Part shown: piece after piece, positions 15,136 to 22,782 of the stretch | Numbering within the stretch: the first letter of the stretch is position 1 | How the letters are laid out: every line of letters starts with the position of its first letter | Origin: an uncultured Pseudomonadota bacterium | GTDB taxonomy: Bacteria > Pseudomonadota > Alphaproteobacteria > RF32 > CAG-239 | NCBI GenBank assembly: GCA_949295915.1 | Contig: CASFNB010000016.1 | Location: forward strand, 1 to 53,471 | Reading direction: 5' to 3' | DNA length: 53,471 bases | The notes under the pieces: model-generated | What the model saw: only the letters and a program-made list of their open reading frames with translations | Database searches by the model: none | What the model was told of the DNA's origin: nothing | Translations under genes and position numbers: made by a program

Positions 15136-17565
15136 TCAATCCATCTCTTTAGAATTGAGCATTGCCGCCAAATCTGCCGGACCGACGGTTTTAAGTTTTG
15201 GCTTAGACTGATTTACCTGAGGCGCTTCTTTTGCTTTCTCTTCAGCCGATTTTTGAGCTTGCTTTTCCTCTTCTTGAGCTTTAATGCTCAATTCCAAACG
15301 CTCTATATTTTCAGGAGAATAAGGAACACGATATCCGTCAAGGAAAAAACTGTCATATAAAGCAAATAAGGTTTTATATTCATCAATATTTTGCCCTTTT
15401 AAGATTCGATTACGTTCATCAATTTCATCCAATTTTTCTTGAGGCAAGGCATAAAAAGCAGCAAATTTTTGTTCCGTATTTTCGGAATTTTCATTTTGTT
15501 TTTGAGGCACATTTTTTCCCAAATTTTGCCTCATTTCGGCAAAAACACCGGTGACATAAGAATCTTGACGTAAAGTTTGTCCCAAAGATTTTTCAATATC
15601 ACCGATAATTTTAGGACCTTTATCGACAGGAAGATACTTGGCAATATCAACCATAAGTTCTTTAACCCCTTTATAATTATTATTTTTGGCGCGTAAGAAG
15701 AAACCGGTAAAAGGCATACCTGTTTTTTTACCGTGAGCGAATTCAATTTTTTGGAACGGCGACGCCCCGTTAGCCAAAGCAAAAGCGGCAGCCTCGGCGC
15801 GCCCATAAATAAGCATTTCATTTAAGAATGTAGTTTTGGAATCACAAGAAAGATGATAAGCCCGAGCCACGGCACGACAATCGGAAAAATCGAGCTTTAA
15901 TTTCTGATAATTACTGTCTAAACTAATGTCGGTCTTATTCTTTCCGTATCGAATAACATCCAATGCCGGATATGCTTTCTGCTTTGGTTTTAAAATACCT
16001 TTTTCATAAAGATTGACGAGTCCGGGCGGTACATGACCGTACATATCCACATTTTGCTGAGCAATGTCGTTTAATTTTTCAATAATTCTGGGGGTTTTAA
16101 CAATATTAAGCTCAACTAACTTTGCCCAAGAACCGTAAAAGATAGCATCAACATTTCTGTCAACGACCTCTTTGTCTTCGGCAATTAACTGTTTAAGCAA
16201 TTTTTTTGCATTTTCAAAAACAAAATCATTTCGATAAAAACCGGTAGACTTATCAATATCCTCAATTAATTTTTTCAACGCAGTATCATGATTGCCAAAT
16301 CCATAAGCTTGCAATTCTTGTAAAAACTTTTTATTGGGTGCAATACTGAAATCTTCCAAATGATACAAGTTTTTTCCTTGCTGTTGCAAAGATTGATTAA
16401 TTTTTGAACGAGCATCACTTTCCATAAGAGAATCTCGTAAAGACGATTTGAGCAATTTATCCAACAAATCAGGCTGTTTTTCAATCATACGAACGAGATA
16501 TTTTCTTTCATAACCGCCTTGAGATACATATTCGGGATGCAATCCGACAAAATGAGCCATAAAAGGTAAATATTCATCAGATTGATATTTTCCTCTGATC
16601 CGATTAAAATTAAACTCTTGTTTATTAAATTCTTGTTTTTTCAAAAATTCATCAGGATACAAATCCCATAAGGCAGCAAAATGAGAAGAAACATCCTGAG
16701 CCAATGTCTCAAAAATACTTGTATTATTGTTTTTATCAATATCTTTTTTAAACAAAATTTTATAAACATCACGAAGAGCCGAAATACGCTCTTTTTTAGA
16801 AGCTTGAATATGCTTCAAAGAATTTTCACCATACATACTCGAATGAGATAGAGCGGAATAGGAATAGATTTCATCCCGATAGAGTTGAAACAAATGCTCG
16901 GGTGAGAACATATCTTCTTTGGCATGACCACGAACACTATCCAAAGTCGTAGCCTTGCCGTTTTCATCAACAAAAACAAAATTTTGAGTTGAACTTTTAA
17001 CGGTTTCGTAAGACTGAATAATATCGTCTCCGCGCAACGCACCGGAAACGGAAAGCTGAAAATCGAGTGTTTCAAAAGGCAAATAAGCCTGCCCATCTTG
17101 ATACGGCAGTACCTTATTATCAGAAAATTTCCATACCGTATTATCAACTTTAATAAGTTTATGCTCGGCATTATGGCCGCCAAACTCAAGACCTTTAACG
17201 GTAAACATTTCTTGTTGTGTTTTGGCATTAAAGAAATGAAGCTGTTGGTTATCCGCCATCACATAAAAATCTTTGGCAAAAGAAATATGATCTCCGATGG
17301 CGCAAAGCTCTCCGTCTTTATACAATTTTTGTTTGCCGTCAGATTGAAACAAAATCAAACTTTCATCTAAATACGGATGACCGAAAAAAGAACCTTTATC
17401 AATCTCATGACCGTCTTTAAGCAAAATATCGGGAGCATGAACATTACTGCGCTGCAATTCTTGGTAATATTCATAATTATTATGAAAGCTGTAATTATCG
17501 TCATTATTAACGGCTTTTTTTTCGACAATGTCAAAACGACTGCCCAGCTCCAATTCCGTAGCCAT
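15136..17565 (-). CDS. Large orphan protein, paralogue of the 1207-aa protein
   Basis: I start this 809-aa protein at the ATG at 17565 because GAGGAG lies just upstream, rather than at 17601. No family is recognised. Residues about 15-230 look beta-rich and repetitive (FVFVDENGKATTLD). The central part is helical. A segment near residues 575-700 (CDSKTTFLNEMLIYG, ALANGASPF, LGQTLRQDSYV) aligns by eye with residues about 760-880 of the protein at 7301-10924. A charged tail ends with ADLAAMLNSKEMD, similar in style to SLAGLAALKDKF in the larger protein. No signal peptide. A lineage-specific family is likely; the function is unknown. Confidence 0.8.
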   Translation of the reverse strand: MATELELGSRFDIVEKKAVNNDDNYSFHNNYEYYQELQRSNVHAPDILLKDGHEIDKGSFFGHPYLDESLILFQSDGKQKLYKDGELCAIGDHISFAKDFYVMADNQQLHFFNAKTQQEMFTVKGLEFGGHNAEHKLIKVDNTVWKFSDNKVLPYQDGQAYLPFETLDFQLSVSGALRGDDIIQSYETVKSSTQNFVFVDENGKATTLDSVRGHAKEDMFSPEHLFQLYRDEIYSYSALSHSSMYGENSLKHIQASKKERISALRDVYKILFKKDIDKNNNTSIFETLAQDVSSHFAALWDLYPDEFLKKQEFNKQEFNFNRIRGKYQSDEYLPFMAHFVGLHPEYVSQGGYERKYLVRMIEKQPDLLDKLLKSSLRDSLMESDARSKINQSLQQQGKNLYHLEDFSIAPNKKFLQELQAYGFGNHDTALKKLIEDIDKSTGFYRNDFVFENAKKLLKQLIAEDKEVVDRNVDAIFYGSWAKLVELNIVKTPRIIEKLNDIAQQNVDMYGHVPPGLVNLYEKGILKPKQKAYPALDVIRYGKNKTDISLDSNYQKLKLDFSDCRAVARAYHLSCDSKTTFLNEMLIYGRAEAAAFALANGASPFQKIEFAHGKKTGMPFTGFFLRAKNNNYKGVKELMVDIAKYLPVDKGPKIIGDIEKSLGQTLRQDSYVTGVFAEMRQNLGKNVPQKQNENSENTEQKFAAFYALPQEKLDEIDERNRILKGQNIDEYKTLFALYDSFFLDGYRVPYSPENIERLELSIKAQEEEKQAQKSAEEKAKEAPQVNQSKPKLKTVGPADLAAMLNSKEMD

Positions 17566-17646
17566 ATCAAAACTCCTCACTTGTCTGAAACATAAGCCCA
17601 ATATACCACTGTTTTAAGGCTAAAACAAGCAAAGAAATAAAAAATA

Positions 17647-17675
17647 TTGAATCCTCTCTTGTTTTGCTTTATAAG
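17647..17675 (+). promoter_or_regulatory. Putative promoter for rnd
   Basis: TTGAAT at 17647-17652 and TATAAG at 17670-17675 with 17-base spacing, 28 bases before the rnd start codon. Confidence 0.4.
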
Positions 17676-17702
17676 AAAAATGAATTTAATTAAGGAAGAA
17701 AT

Positions 17703-18881
17703 ATGATAAATTTGATTGATAGCACCGAAAAACTGGAAGAATTTTGCGCATTATTAAACGACAAACCATTTATTACCATAGATTTGGAATTTATGCGAGA
17801 AAAAACTTATTATGCCGAGCTTTGCCTCATTCAGGTCGGCACGGAAGGACAAGCCGCCGTCATTGACCCGATGAGCAAAGATATCAAATTAACACCGTTT
17901 TACAAATTGTTGGACAATCAAAATATTGTCAAAGTTTTTCACTCCGGACGCCAAGATATTGAAATTTTATATAACTTGACCGGAAAAATTCCCACCCCGT
18001 TGTTTGACACGCAAGTTGCCGCCATGGTCTGCGGCTATGGAGAATCCGCCGGTTATGAGAGCTTGGTCAAAGGCATTTTGAAAATAGATTTAGACAAGAC
18101 CAGCCGTTGTTCCAACTGGGAGCTCCGCCCCTTGGATGAAAAACAACTGCAATATGCCTTGTCCGACGTTACACATTTAGTCAATTTATACACCCATTTC
18201 AAACAAAAACTAGCGGAAAACGGAAGAGAAAGCTGGTTGGAAAGTGAACTTGACATTTTGCGCAATCCGCAAACTTATGATGTTGATCCATACGAGATTT
18301 GGCACAAAATCAGACATCGTTCACACAATGCCAAAGTTCTCACCTATTTACGTGAGTTAGCCGCATGGCGCGAAAAAAGAGCAAAGAGCAAAAACACACC
18401 GCGCCAATCGATTATGAAAGATGATATGTTGGCAAACATTGCCGCCATTTGCCCCAAGACGGTTGACGAACTTTTACAAATCCGCAACATGAGAAAAGAC
18501 GTGGCTCAAGGCAAACTCGGCACCGAAATTTTGGAAGTTTTGGAGAAATGTAAAGAAATTCCCGTTTCGGAATACGTCCGAGCAGAAAAAGACAAACCCA
18601 TGTCTGCCGGCACACTGGCTTTGTATGAACTCTTAAAACTGCTTTTAAAAATTCGCTCAACCGAACAAGGCGTGGTCGCAAAACTAATTGCCACTGATGA
18701 TGATTTGAAATTGCTTTCCACTTTTCAAGATGAAAATTGCATGGCACTTTCGGGCTGGAGATATGACATTTTTGGCAAAGAAGCCATAGAGCTCAGAAAC
18801 GGCAATGTCTGTATTGCTTATGATAAAAACAAACACGGCATTGTTTTAAAAGAAAACAACCCCGAAAATCGGGATTGTTAA
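17703..18881 (+). CDS. rnd: Ribonuclease D
   Basis: The 392-aa product is a DEDDy 3'-5' exoribonuclease that trims tRNA precursors. Exo I is DLEF (Asp27, Glu29), Exo II is VFHSGRQDIE (Asp85), and Exo III is the YALSDV segment where Tyr and Asp complete the site. One or two HRDC-type helical domains follow (about 205-375; LRELAAWREKRAK, LLQIRNMRKD). Length matches the family. GGAAGAA precedes the ATG. In many alphaproteobacteria rnd lies beside aspS; here orphan genes separate them. Confidence 0.95.
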   Translation: MINLIDSTEKLEEFCALLNDKPFITIDLEFMREKTYYAELCLIQVGTEGQAAVIDPMSKDIKLTPFYKLLDNQNIVKVFHSGRQDIEILYNLTGKIPTPLFDTQVAAMVCGYGESAGYESLVKGILKIDLDKTSRCSNWELRPLDEKQLQYALSDVTHLVNLYTHFKQKLAENGRESWLESELDILRNPQTYDVDPYEIWHKIRHRSHNAKVLTYLRELAAWREKRAKSKNTPRQSIMKDDMLANIAAICPKTVDELLQIRNMRKDVAQGKLGTEILEVLEKCKEIPVSEYVRAEKDKPMSAGTLALYELLKLLLKIRSTEQGVVAKLIATDDDLKLLSTFQDENCMALSGWRYDIFGKEAIELRNGNVCIAYDKNKHGIVLKENNPENRDC

Positions 18882-18918
18882 TTTGAATGAGAGTTTGCAT
18901 CCGACATAATATATACTT

Positions 18919-19212
18919 TCAAATACTATAGGGTTGGTTATAAAGTTTATCCATAAAACGCAAGAGCTTAATCACCTTATCGTTACGAATGGAATAATAG
19001 ATTGTTTGAGCCTCACGCCTTGTTTTCACAATATTTTCGGCTCGCAATATCGCCAAATGTTGCGACAAAGCAGATTGGCTGATTCCGACCAATTTTTCCA
19101 ATTCGCCGACTTTGAGTTCTTTGCCAAGCAGAAAGAACAAAATCTCAAGCCGTTTCAAGTTACCCAGCGCTCGAAATAATCTGGCGCCATTCGCAATCGC
19201 CATGTTTTTCAT
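18919..19212 (-). CDS. ArsR family transcriptional regulator
   Basis: A single winged-helix protein of 97 aa: FRALGNLKRLEILFFLL, recognition region VGISQSALSQHLAILRAENIV and the wing RREAQTIYYSI. It begins with a textbook AGGAGGTG before the ATG. There is no Cys-containing metal site (no ELCVCDL-type motif), so it is closer to redox or sulfide sensors such as BigR/SqrR in size, though their two cysteines are absent too. The target is unknown; it converges on rnd and stands alone. Confidence 0.9.
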   Translation of the reverse strand: MKNMAIANGARLFRALGNLKRLEILFFLLGKELKVGELEKLVGISQSALSQHLAILRAENIVKTRREAQTIYYSIRNDKVIKLLRFMDKLYNQPYSI

Positions 19213-19391
19213 TCACACCTCCTGATGTACATAATTACAATTTAATTTAGCATAAATTGAAATACTTGCCCAGTTCTAACCAAACTAATTGTTATATATA
19301 CTTAAATACATAGCCAATAGTTTTACTTTTAAAATTGCCAATCAAAAATAAGTAGATTATGATGAGGATAAATTAATTCAAGGAGAAGAAC

Positions 19392-19637
19392 ATGCCTGAA
19401 AATGATATTCAAAATTTGAGCTTTGAAGATGCACTCATTCAGCTTGAAAACATCGTAAGAGAACTGGAAAGCGGACGTATCAAATTGGACGATGCCGTCA
19501 AGGCTTATGAAAAAGCCGTTGCCTTAAAACAACTTTGCGAAAAGAAACTCAAAGACGCTCAGTTGAAAATTGAAAAAATTGAAATTGCCCCCAACGGCGA
19601 AATGACGACCACCCCGTTAGATAAGGTAGAAGAATAA
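19392..19637 (+). CDS. xseB: Exodeoxyribonuclease VII small subunit
   Basis: The 81-aa product shows the XseB signature SFEDALIQLENIVRELESG and LDDAVKAYEKAVALKQLCEKKL, two helices that bind the XseA large subunit. Together they degrade single-stranded DNA from both ends. AAGGAG precedes the ATG. The stop overlaps the ispA start (TAATG), the conserved xseB-ispA arrangement. xseA is not in the window. Confidence 0.96.
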   Translation: MPENDIQNLSFEDALIQLENIVRELESGRIKLDDAVKAYEKAVALKQLCEKKLKDAQLKIEKIEIAPNGEMTTTPLDKVEE

Positions 19638-20539
19638 TGTCTGACATTAAAGAAAAGCTCAAAACCTTCTCCCAAGACTTCAATAACAGATTGGAACAAT
19701 ATTTTCCGTTACCGAGCGGTCCGGAAAGAAGAGTTGTTGAAGCGATGAAATATTCGGTTATGAACGGCGGCAAGCGTTTGCGCCCGTTTTTGGTTTGTGA
19801 AACCGCCAAGCTTTATGGTGTGCCCACCTACCCGACCGCCGCACTTGTATCGGCTTCTTTAGAGATGTTGCACTCCTACTCGCTCATTCATGACGATTTA
19901 CCCGCCATGGATAACGATGATTTGCGCCGCGGCAAGCCCACTTGCCACAAGGCTTTTGATGAAGCAACCGCCATTTTGGCCGGAGATGGCTTGTTGACTC
20001 AAGCTTTTGAGCTTTTGAGCCATAAGACTTTGAATATTGATGCCAACACCCGTTGTGAGCTGGTCAACTTGCTTGCCAACGCGGCTGGTGCTTATAATGG
20101 CATGATTGCAGGACAAATGCTCGATATTTATGCCGAAACCGCACCCAAAGAAGAAAATAATGAGAAATTGATTTTGCGAATTGAAGAAATGAAAACCGGT
20201 CGTTTAATTCGCTATGCTTGCGAAGCCGGTGCCATTTTGGGCAAAGCCGATATGGATGAGAGATTAGCGATTGTCAATTACGCCAGAAAAATTGGTTTAG
20301 CTTTCCAAATTGCCGATGACATTTTGGATGTTGAGGGTAATCAGGAATTAATGGGTAAAAAACTGCAAAAAGATGCCGACCAAGGCAAAGCCACATTTGT
20401 AAGTATCTATGGCTTAGATAAGGCCAAAGAAATTGCCAAAGATTTAATCAAACAAGCCAAAGAGAGCATCGCCATTTTCGGCGCCAAAGCCCAAACCTTG
20501 CAAGATCTGGCTGACTTTATCATCGAAAGACAGAATTAA
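19637..20539 (+). CDS. ispA: Farnesyl diphosphate synthase (short-chain polyprenyl synthase)
   Basis: The 300-aa enzyme condenses isopentenyl diphosphate with dimethylallyl/geranyl diphosphate to make farnesyl diphosphate for quinones and undecaprenyl phosphate. The first Asp-rich motif is DDLPAMDND (Asp86, Asp87, Asp92), with GGKRLRP at residues 44-50 and the second motif ADDILD near residue 230. The sequence LEMLHSYSLIHDD before the first motif fits the bacterial FPP class. It is translationally coupled to xseB. Exact chain length cannot be proven from sequence. Confidence 0.94.
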   Translation: MSDIKEKLKTFSQDFNNRLEQYFPLPSGPERRVVEAMKYSVMNGGKRLRPFLVCETAKLYGVPTYPTAALVSASLEMLHSYSLIHDDLPAMDNDDLRRGKPTCHKAFDEATAILAGDGLLTQAFELLSHKTLNIDANTRCELVNLLANAAGAYNGMIAGQMLDIYAETAPKEENNEKLILRIEEMKTGRLIRYACEAGAILGKADMDERLAIVNYARKIGLAFQIADDILDVEGNQELMGKKLQKDADQGKATFVSIYGLDKAKEIAKDLIKQAKESIAIFGAKAQTLQDLADFIIERQN

Positions 20540-20551
20540 ATAAGAAAAGCC

Positions 20552-20579
20552 GTCTAACTTTTGCGATCAACCTGGCTCA
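20552..20579 (+). repeat. Dispersed repeat GTCTAACTTTTGCG-TCAA, copy 1
   Basis: GTCTAACTTTTGCGATCAA followed by CCTGGCTCA. Copies at 22575-22602 and 22682-22708 differ by a few bases. It is directly adjacent to the palindromic repeat tract. Confidence 0.8.
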
Positions 20580-20583
20580 CCTT

Positions 20584-20731
20584 GTCATCCTGAACGCCAT
20601 ATTGTCATCCTGAACTTGTTTCAGGATCTTGATAATATTGCACTGTCATCCTGAACTTGTTTCAGGATCTTGATAATATTGCACTGTCATCCAATATTGC
20701 ACTGTCATCCTGAACTTGTTTCAGGATCTTT
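20584..20731 (+). repeat. REP-like palindrome tract upstream of GIY-YIG gene
   Basis: Three full copies of GTCATCCTGAACTTGTTTCAGGATCT (near 20604, 20644 and 20704) plus truncated copies (20584 and about 20685). They are joined by TGATAATATTGCACT spacers. Each full unit folds as TCCTGAA/TTCAGGA with a CTTG-containing loop. Confidence 0.95.
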
Positions 20732-20748
20732 AAAATAAAAGAGGAAAA

Positions 20749-21042
20749 ATGAGTAAAAAAGGATATGTATATATTCTAAGTAATAATACCAATAATGTTT
20801 TGTATATTGGCGTTACAAATGATTTAATCCGCAGAATATATGAACATAAAGAAAAAATTATTGCTGGATTTACTCAAAAATACAATGTAAACAAATTGAT
20901 ATATTTTGAAATATATGAAGATATAGAACAAGCCATAATAAGAGAAAAACAATTAAAAAATTGGCATCGAGCTTGGAAAATAAAACTTATAAAAGAACAT
21001 AATCCTGAATTTAATGATTTGTATGAGCAGATAACCAAATAA
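20749..21042 (+). CDS. GIY-YIG domain nuclease (YhbQ/UPF0213-like)
   Basis: The 97-aa protein is essentially one GIY-YIG domain: YVYILSNNTNNVLYIGVTNDL, Arg in RRIYEHK, and a helix with IIREKQLKNWHRAWK and Glu at EHNPEF. GIY-YIG enzymes cut DNA with one catalytic Tyr, Arg and Glu. GAGG precedes the ATG. The gene is enclosed on both sides by REP-like palindromes, some starting within 40 bases, which suggests that it moves with them or acts on them. That relationship is inferred from position. Confidence 0.88.
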   Translation: MSKKGYVYILSNNTNNVLYIGVTNDLIRRIYEHKEKIIAGFTQKYNVNKLIYFEIYEDIEQAIIREKQLKNWHRAWKIKLIKEHNPEFNDLYEQITK

Positions 21043-21076
21043 AAAATAGGGAAGCAAGTTCAATATTTCTCTCTCC

Positions 21077-21134
21077 AGTCATTCCGAATTTATTTCGGAA
21101 TCTCTTAAGACCCTGAAACAAGTTCAGGGTGACA
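21077..21134. repeat. Two further palindromes, one in opposite orientation
   Basis: GTCATTCCGAATTTATTTCGGAATCT (variant unit) is followed by an inverted unit, CCCTGAAACAAGTTCAGGGTGAC. Together they make a head-to-head composite 35 bases after the nuclease stop codon. Confidence 0.9.
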
Positions 21135-21227
21135 ATAGAAAGATATTCAGCATTATAGATAAAAAGAAAATATAATCAAAAACACCATATCATTACTATA
21201 TCCTCCTAAATACACTATACACCCTAT

Positions 21228-21419
21228 GTCATCCTGAACGCCATATTGTCATCCTGAACGCCATATTGTCATCCTGGACGCCATATTGTCATCCTGAACT
21301 TGTTTCAGGATCTTGATAATATTGCACTGTCATCCTGAACTTGTTTCAGGATCTTGATAATATTGCACTGTCATCCTTGATAATAGTTCACTGTCATCCT
21401 GAACTTGTTTCAGGATCTC
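21228..21419 (+). repeat. Second REP-like palindrome tract downstream of GIY-YIG gene
   Basis: At least seven GTCATCCTG units in the same orientation. The first are shortened to GTCATCCTGAACGCCATATT and three are complete with CAGGATCT. Their spacers are the same TGATAATATTGCACT as upstream. Bases 21135-21227 between the tracts hold no gene I can support. Confidence 0.95.
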
Positions 21420-21447
21420 TAAAGTTTCGGCATAACGACATACAAGC

Positions 21448-21505
21448 AAAAAAAAAGCACCATATCTGACAGAACCGAGAACGGAACAAATCAAGATATG
21501 GCGCC
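21448..21505 (-). terminator. Terminator of the 34-aa membrane protein
   Basis: On the minus strand GCGCCATATCTTGA and TCAGATATGGTGC pair across a long loop that holds a smaller GTTCCGTTCTCGGTTC stem. Nine T follow. Confidence 0.75.
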
Positions 21506-21510
21506 AACAA

Positions 21511-21615
21511 TTAGCCGCGGAACTTAGCTCTCAAAAAGAGCCCTATGGCCACCGCGGCTATAGAAATCAATACGCCTCCGAAGAAGCATACGATTTCCAC
21601 GAAAATATTTTCCAT
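21511..21615 (-). CDS. Small single-span membrane protein (34 aa)
   Basis: The frame from ATG at 21615 encodes 34 residues. A short acidic start (MENIFVE) leads into one hydrophobic span (IVCFFGGVLISIAAVAIGLFL) and a basic end (RAKFRG), so the C terminus is likely cytoplasmic. It is followed directly by a strong terminator, as a real transcript would be. No good Shine-Dalgarno sequence is present, which lowers confidence. Small one-span proteins often modulate larger membrane complexes; no partner can be named. Confidence 0.5.
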   Translation of the reverse strand: MENIFVEIVCFFGGVLISIAAVAIGLFLRAKFRG

Positions 21616-21912
21616 AATTCTAATTTTTTAAAGGAAACAACCAGACTATTGTCCCTCTCATAAAACAAAAAGTTCCATTAATCTGAATTAATCATTTTCC
21701 TCTAAAAAAGAAAGAAATATGAAAAACTGTCTGACAGAATAATGAACTATAAAAATCACTTAACATTTTTATAATACCACATTTTTCACCTTCAAACAAG
21801 CATATTAATGATGACAAATTTATGACATCTTCGCCTTTTGCTTAAACAGATTTGACAAAATTTCCAAAATATGCTATTTTCTTTTTCAGAAAAAAATTAA
21901 ATTATAGATATT

Positions 21913-22503
21913 ATGGAAAAGAAAAATTTTATGCAGGCTTATCCCTGCGCCGTTTTATATACCGACGGCACAATCACAACAGTTCCCCAAACAAATAAAA
22001 CAGCATGGGGCGTTGTTGTAAAAGATAACATCGTCGTTGCTATTGACAGGAGCAAAGGCAATTTGAAAGAAGCTAAAAAAGCTTTGGCTTCCGTTAAGGT
22101 CGGAAAGACAAAGCAACAAAGCTTGGAATACAAACAATACTTGTCTATGTTTTTATACCTATATAACAACAGACAAGTTTTGAAAAATATTGATGCTACC
22201 ATTCAAGCCTTGGGTGGGGCACCTCTTTCTGGAAAAGCCATGAACTGGTTGCCGGATGGTAATGTTTTTGGCTTTAATTCCGATGATATAGCAATCACCT
22301 GCACGGATAGATATCCGGTAACGCAGATGATAATGAATCCTTCAGATGAAAGTATGAAAAATATGCTTTTGTTTGAAAAATTCAAACACTGTATTATTTG
22401 GAATTGGGCTGTTCGCCCTGAAGATAGCAACTCTATCAGAGCGTTTATTTCATTTGTACCAAAAAAATCCTTTAGTGATAAAATCAAAGGATTTTTTAAT
22501 TAA
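21913..22503 (+). CDS. Hypothetical protein
   Basis: This 196-aa protein is unrecognised. It is soluble-looking, with a beta-rich start (PCAVLYTDGTITTVPQ, WGVVVKDNIVVAI), a helical middle and the basic C terminus KSFSDKIKGFFN. No signal peptide. It stands alone between the repeat tract and a terminator. The 297 bases before it (21616-21912) are AT-rich and show nothing else I can support. Confidence 0.7.
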   Translation: MEKKNFMQAYPCAVLYTDGTITTVPQTNKTAWGVVVKDNIVVAIDRSKGNLKEAKKALASVKVGKTKQQSLEYKQYLSMFLYLYNNRQVLKNIDATIQALGGAPLSGKAMNWLPDGNVFGFNSDDIAITCTDRYPVTQMIMNPSDESMKNMLLFEKFKHCIIWNWAVRPEDSNSIRAFISFVPKKSFSDKIKGFFN

Positions 22504-22513
22504 AAAAGAAAAA

Positions 22514-22555
22514 TAAAAAAAGGAGGATTTCTGATGAAATCCCCCTTTTTTATTT
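22514..22555 (+). terminator. Rho-independent terminator
   Basis: AGGAGGATTTC-TGAT-GAAATCCCCCT with A and T tracts on each side, directly after the 196-aa gene. Confidence 0.85.
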
Positions 22556-22574
22556 AAGCCATAGCCTTTGCCAC

Positions 22575-22602
22575 AGTCTAACTTTTGGCGGTCAAGCCGG
22601 CT
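22575..22602 (+). repeat. Dispersed repeat GTCTAACTTTTGCG-TCAA, copy 2
   Basis: AGTCTAACTTTTGGCGGTCAA then GCCGGCTC. Shares most bases with the copies at 20552 and 22682. The surrounding 22603-22681 holds no gene but repeats motifs of the same GC-rich type. Confidence 0.75.
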
Positions 22603-22681
22603 CTATTGTGTTTGAACAAGGCTCAACCGCTCTGCCTTGCACGTTGACAGCATCGCGGTTTCTGGGCCCTGCCAACGCGGC

Positions 22682-22708
22682 AGTCTAACTTTTGCGGTCA
22701 AGCTGGCT
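22682..22708 (+). repeat. Dispersed repeat GTCTAACTTTTGCG-TCAA, copy 3
   Basis: AGTCTAACTTTTGCGGTCAA then GCTGGCTTC, followed by a short CTTCAGCTTG direct repeat at 22706 and 22738. Confidence 0.75.
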
Positions 22709-22747
22709 TCAGCTTGTCAAACACGCCATGTTTGTGGCTTCAGCTTG

Positions 22748-22782
22748 AAAAAAAAAGAGGCTTAAAAGCCTCTTTTTTTTAT
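22748..22782 (-). terminator. Terminator of the ftsH operon
   Basis: AAAGAGGCT-TAAA-AGCCTCTTT with A and T tracts on both sides. It overlaps the last codon of ftsH. Confidence 0.9.

Noticed and set aside
20584..21419. CRISPR array
   Set aside because: Units are palindromic with nearly constant spacers and irregular spacing; no unique spacers or cas genes.
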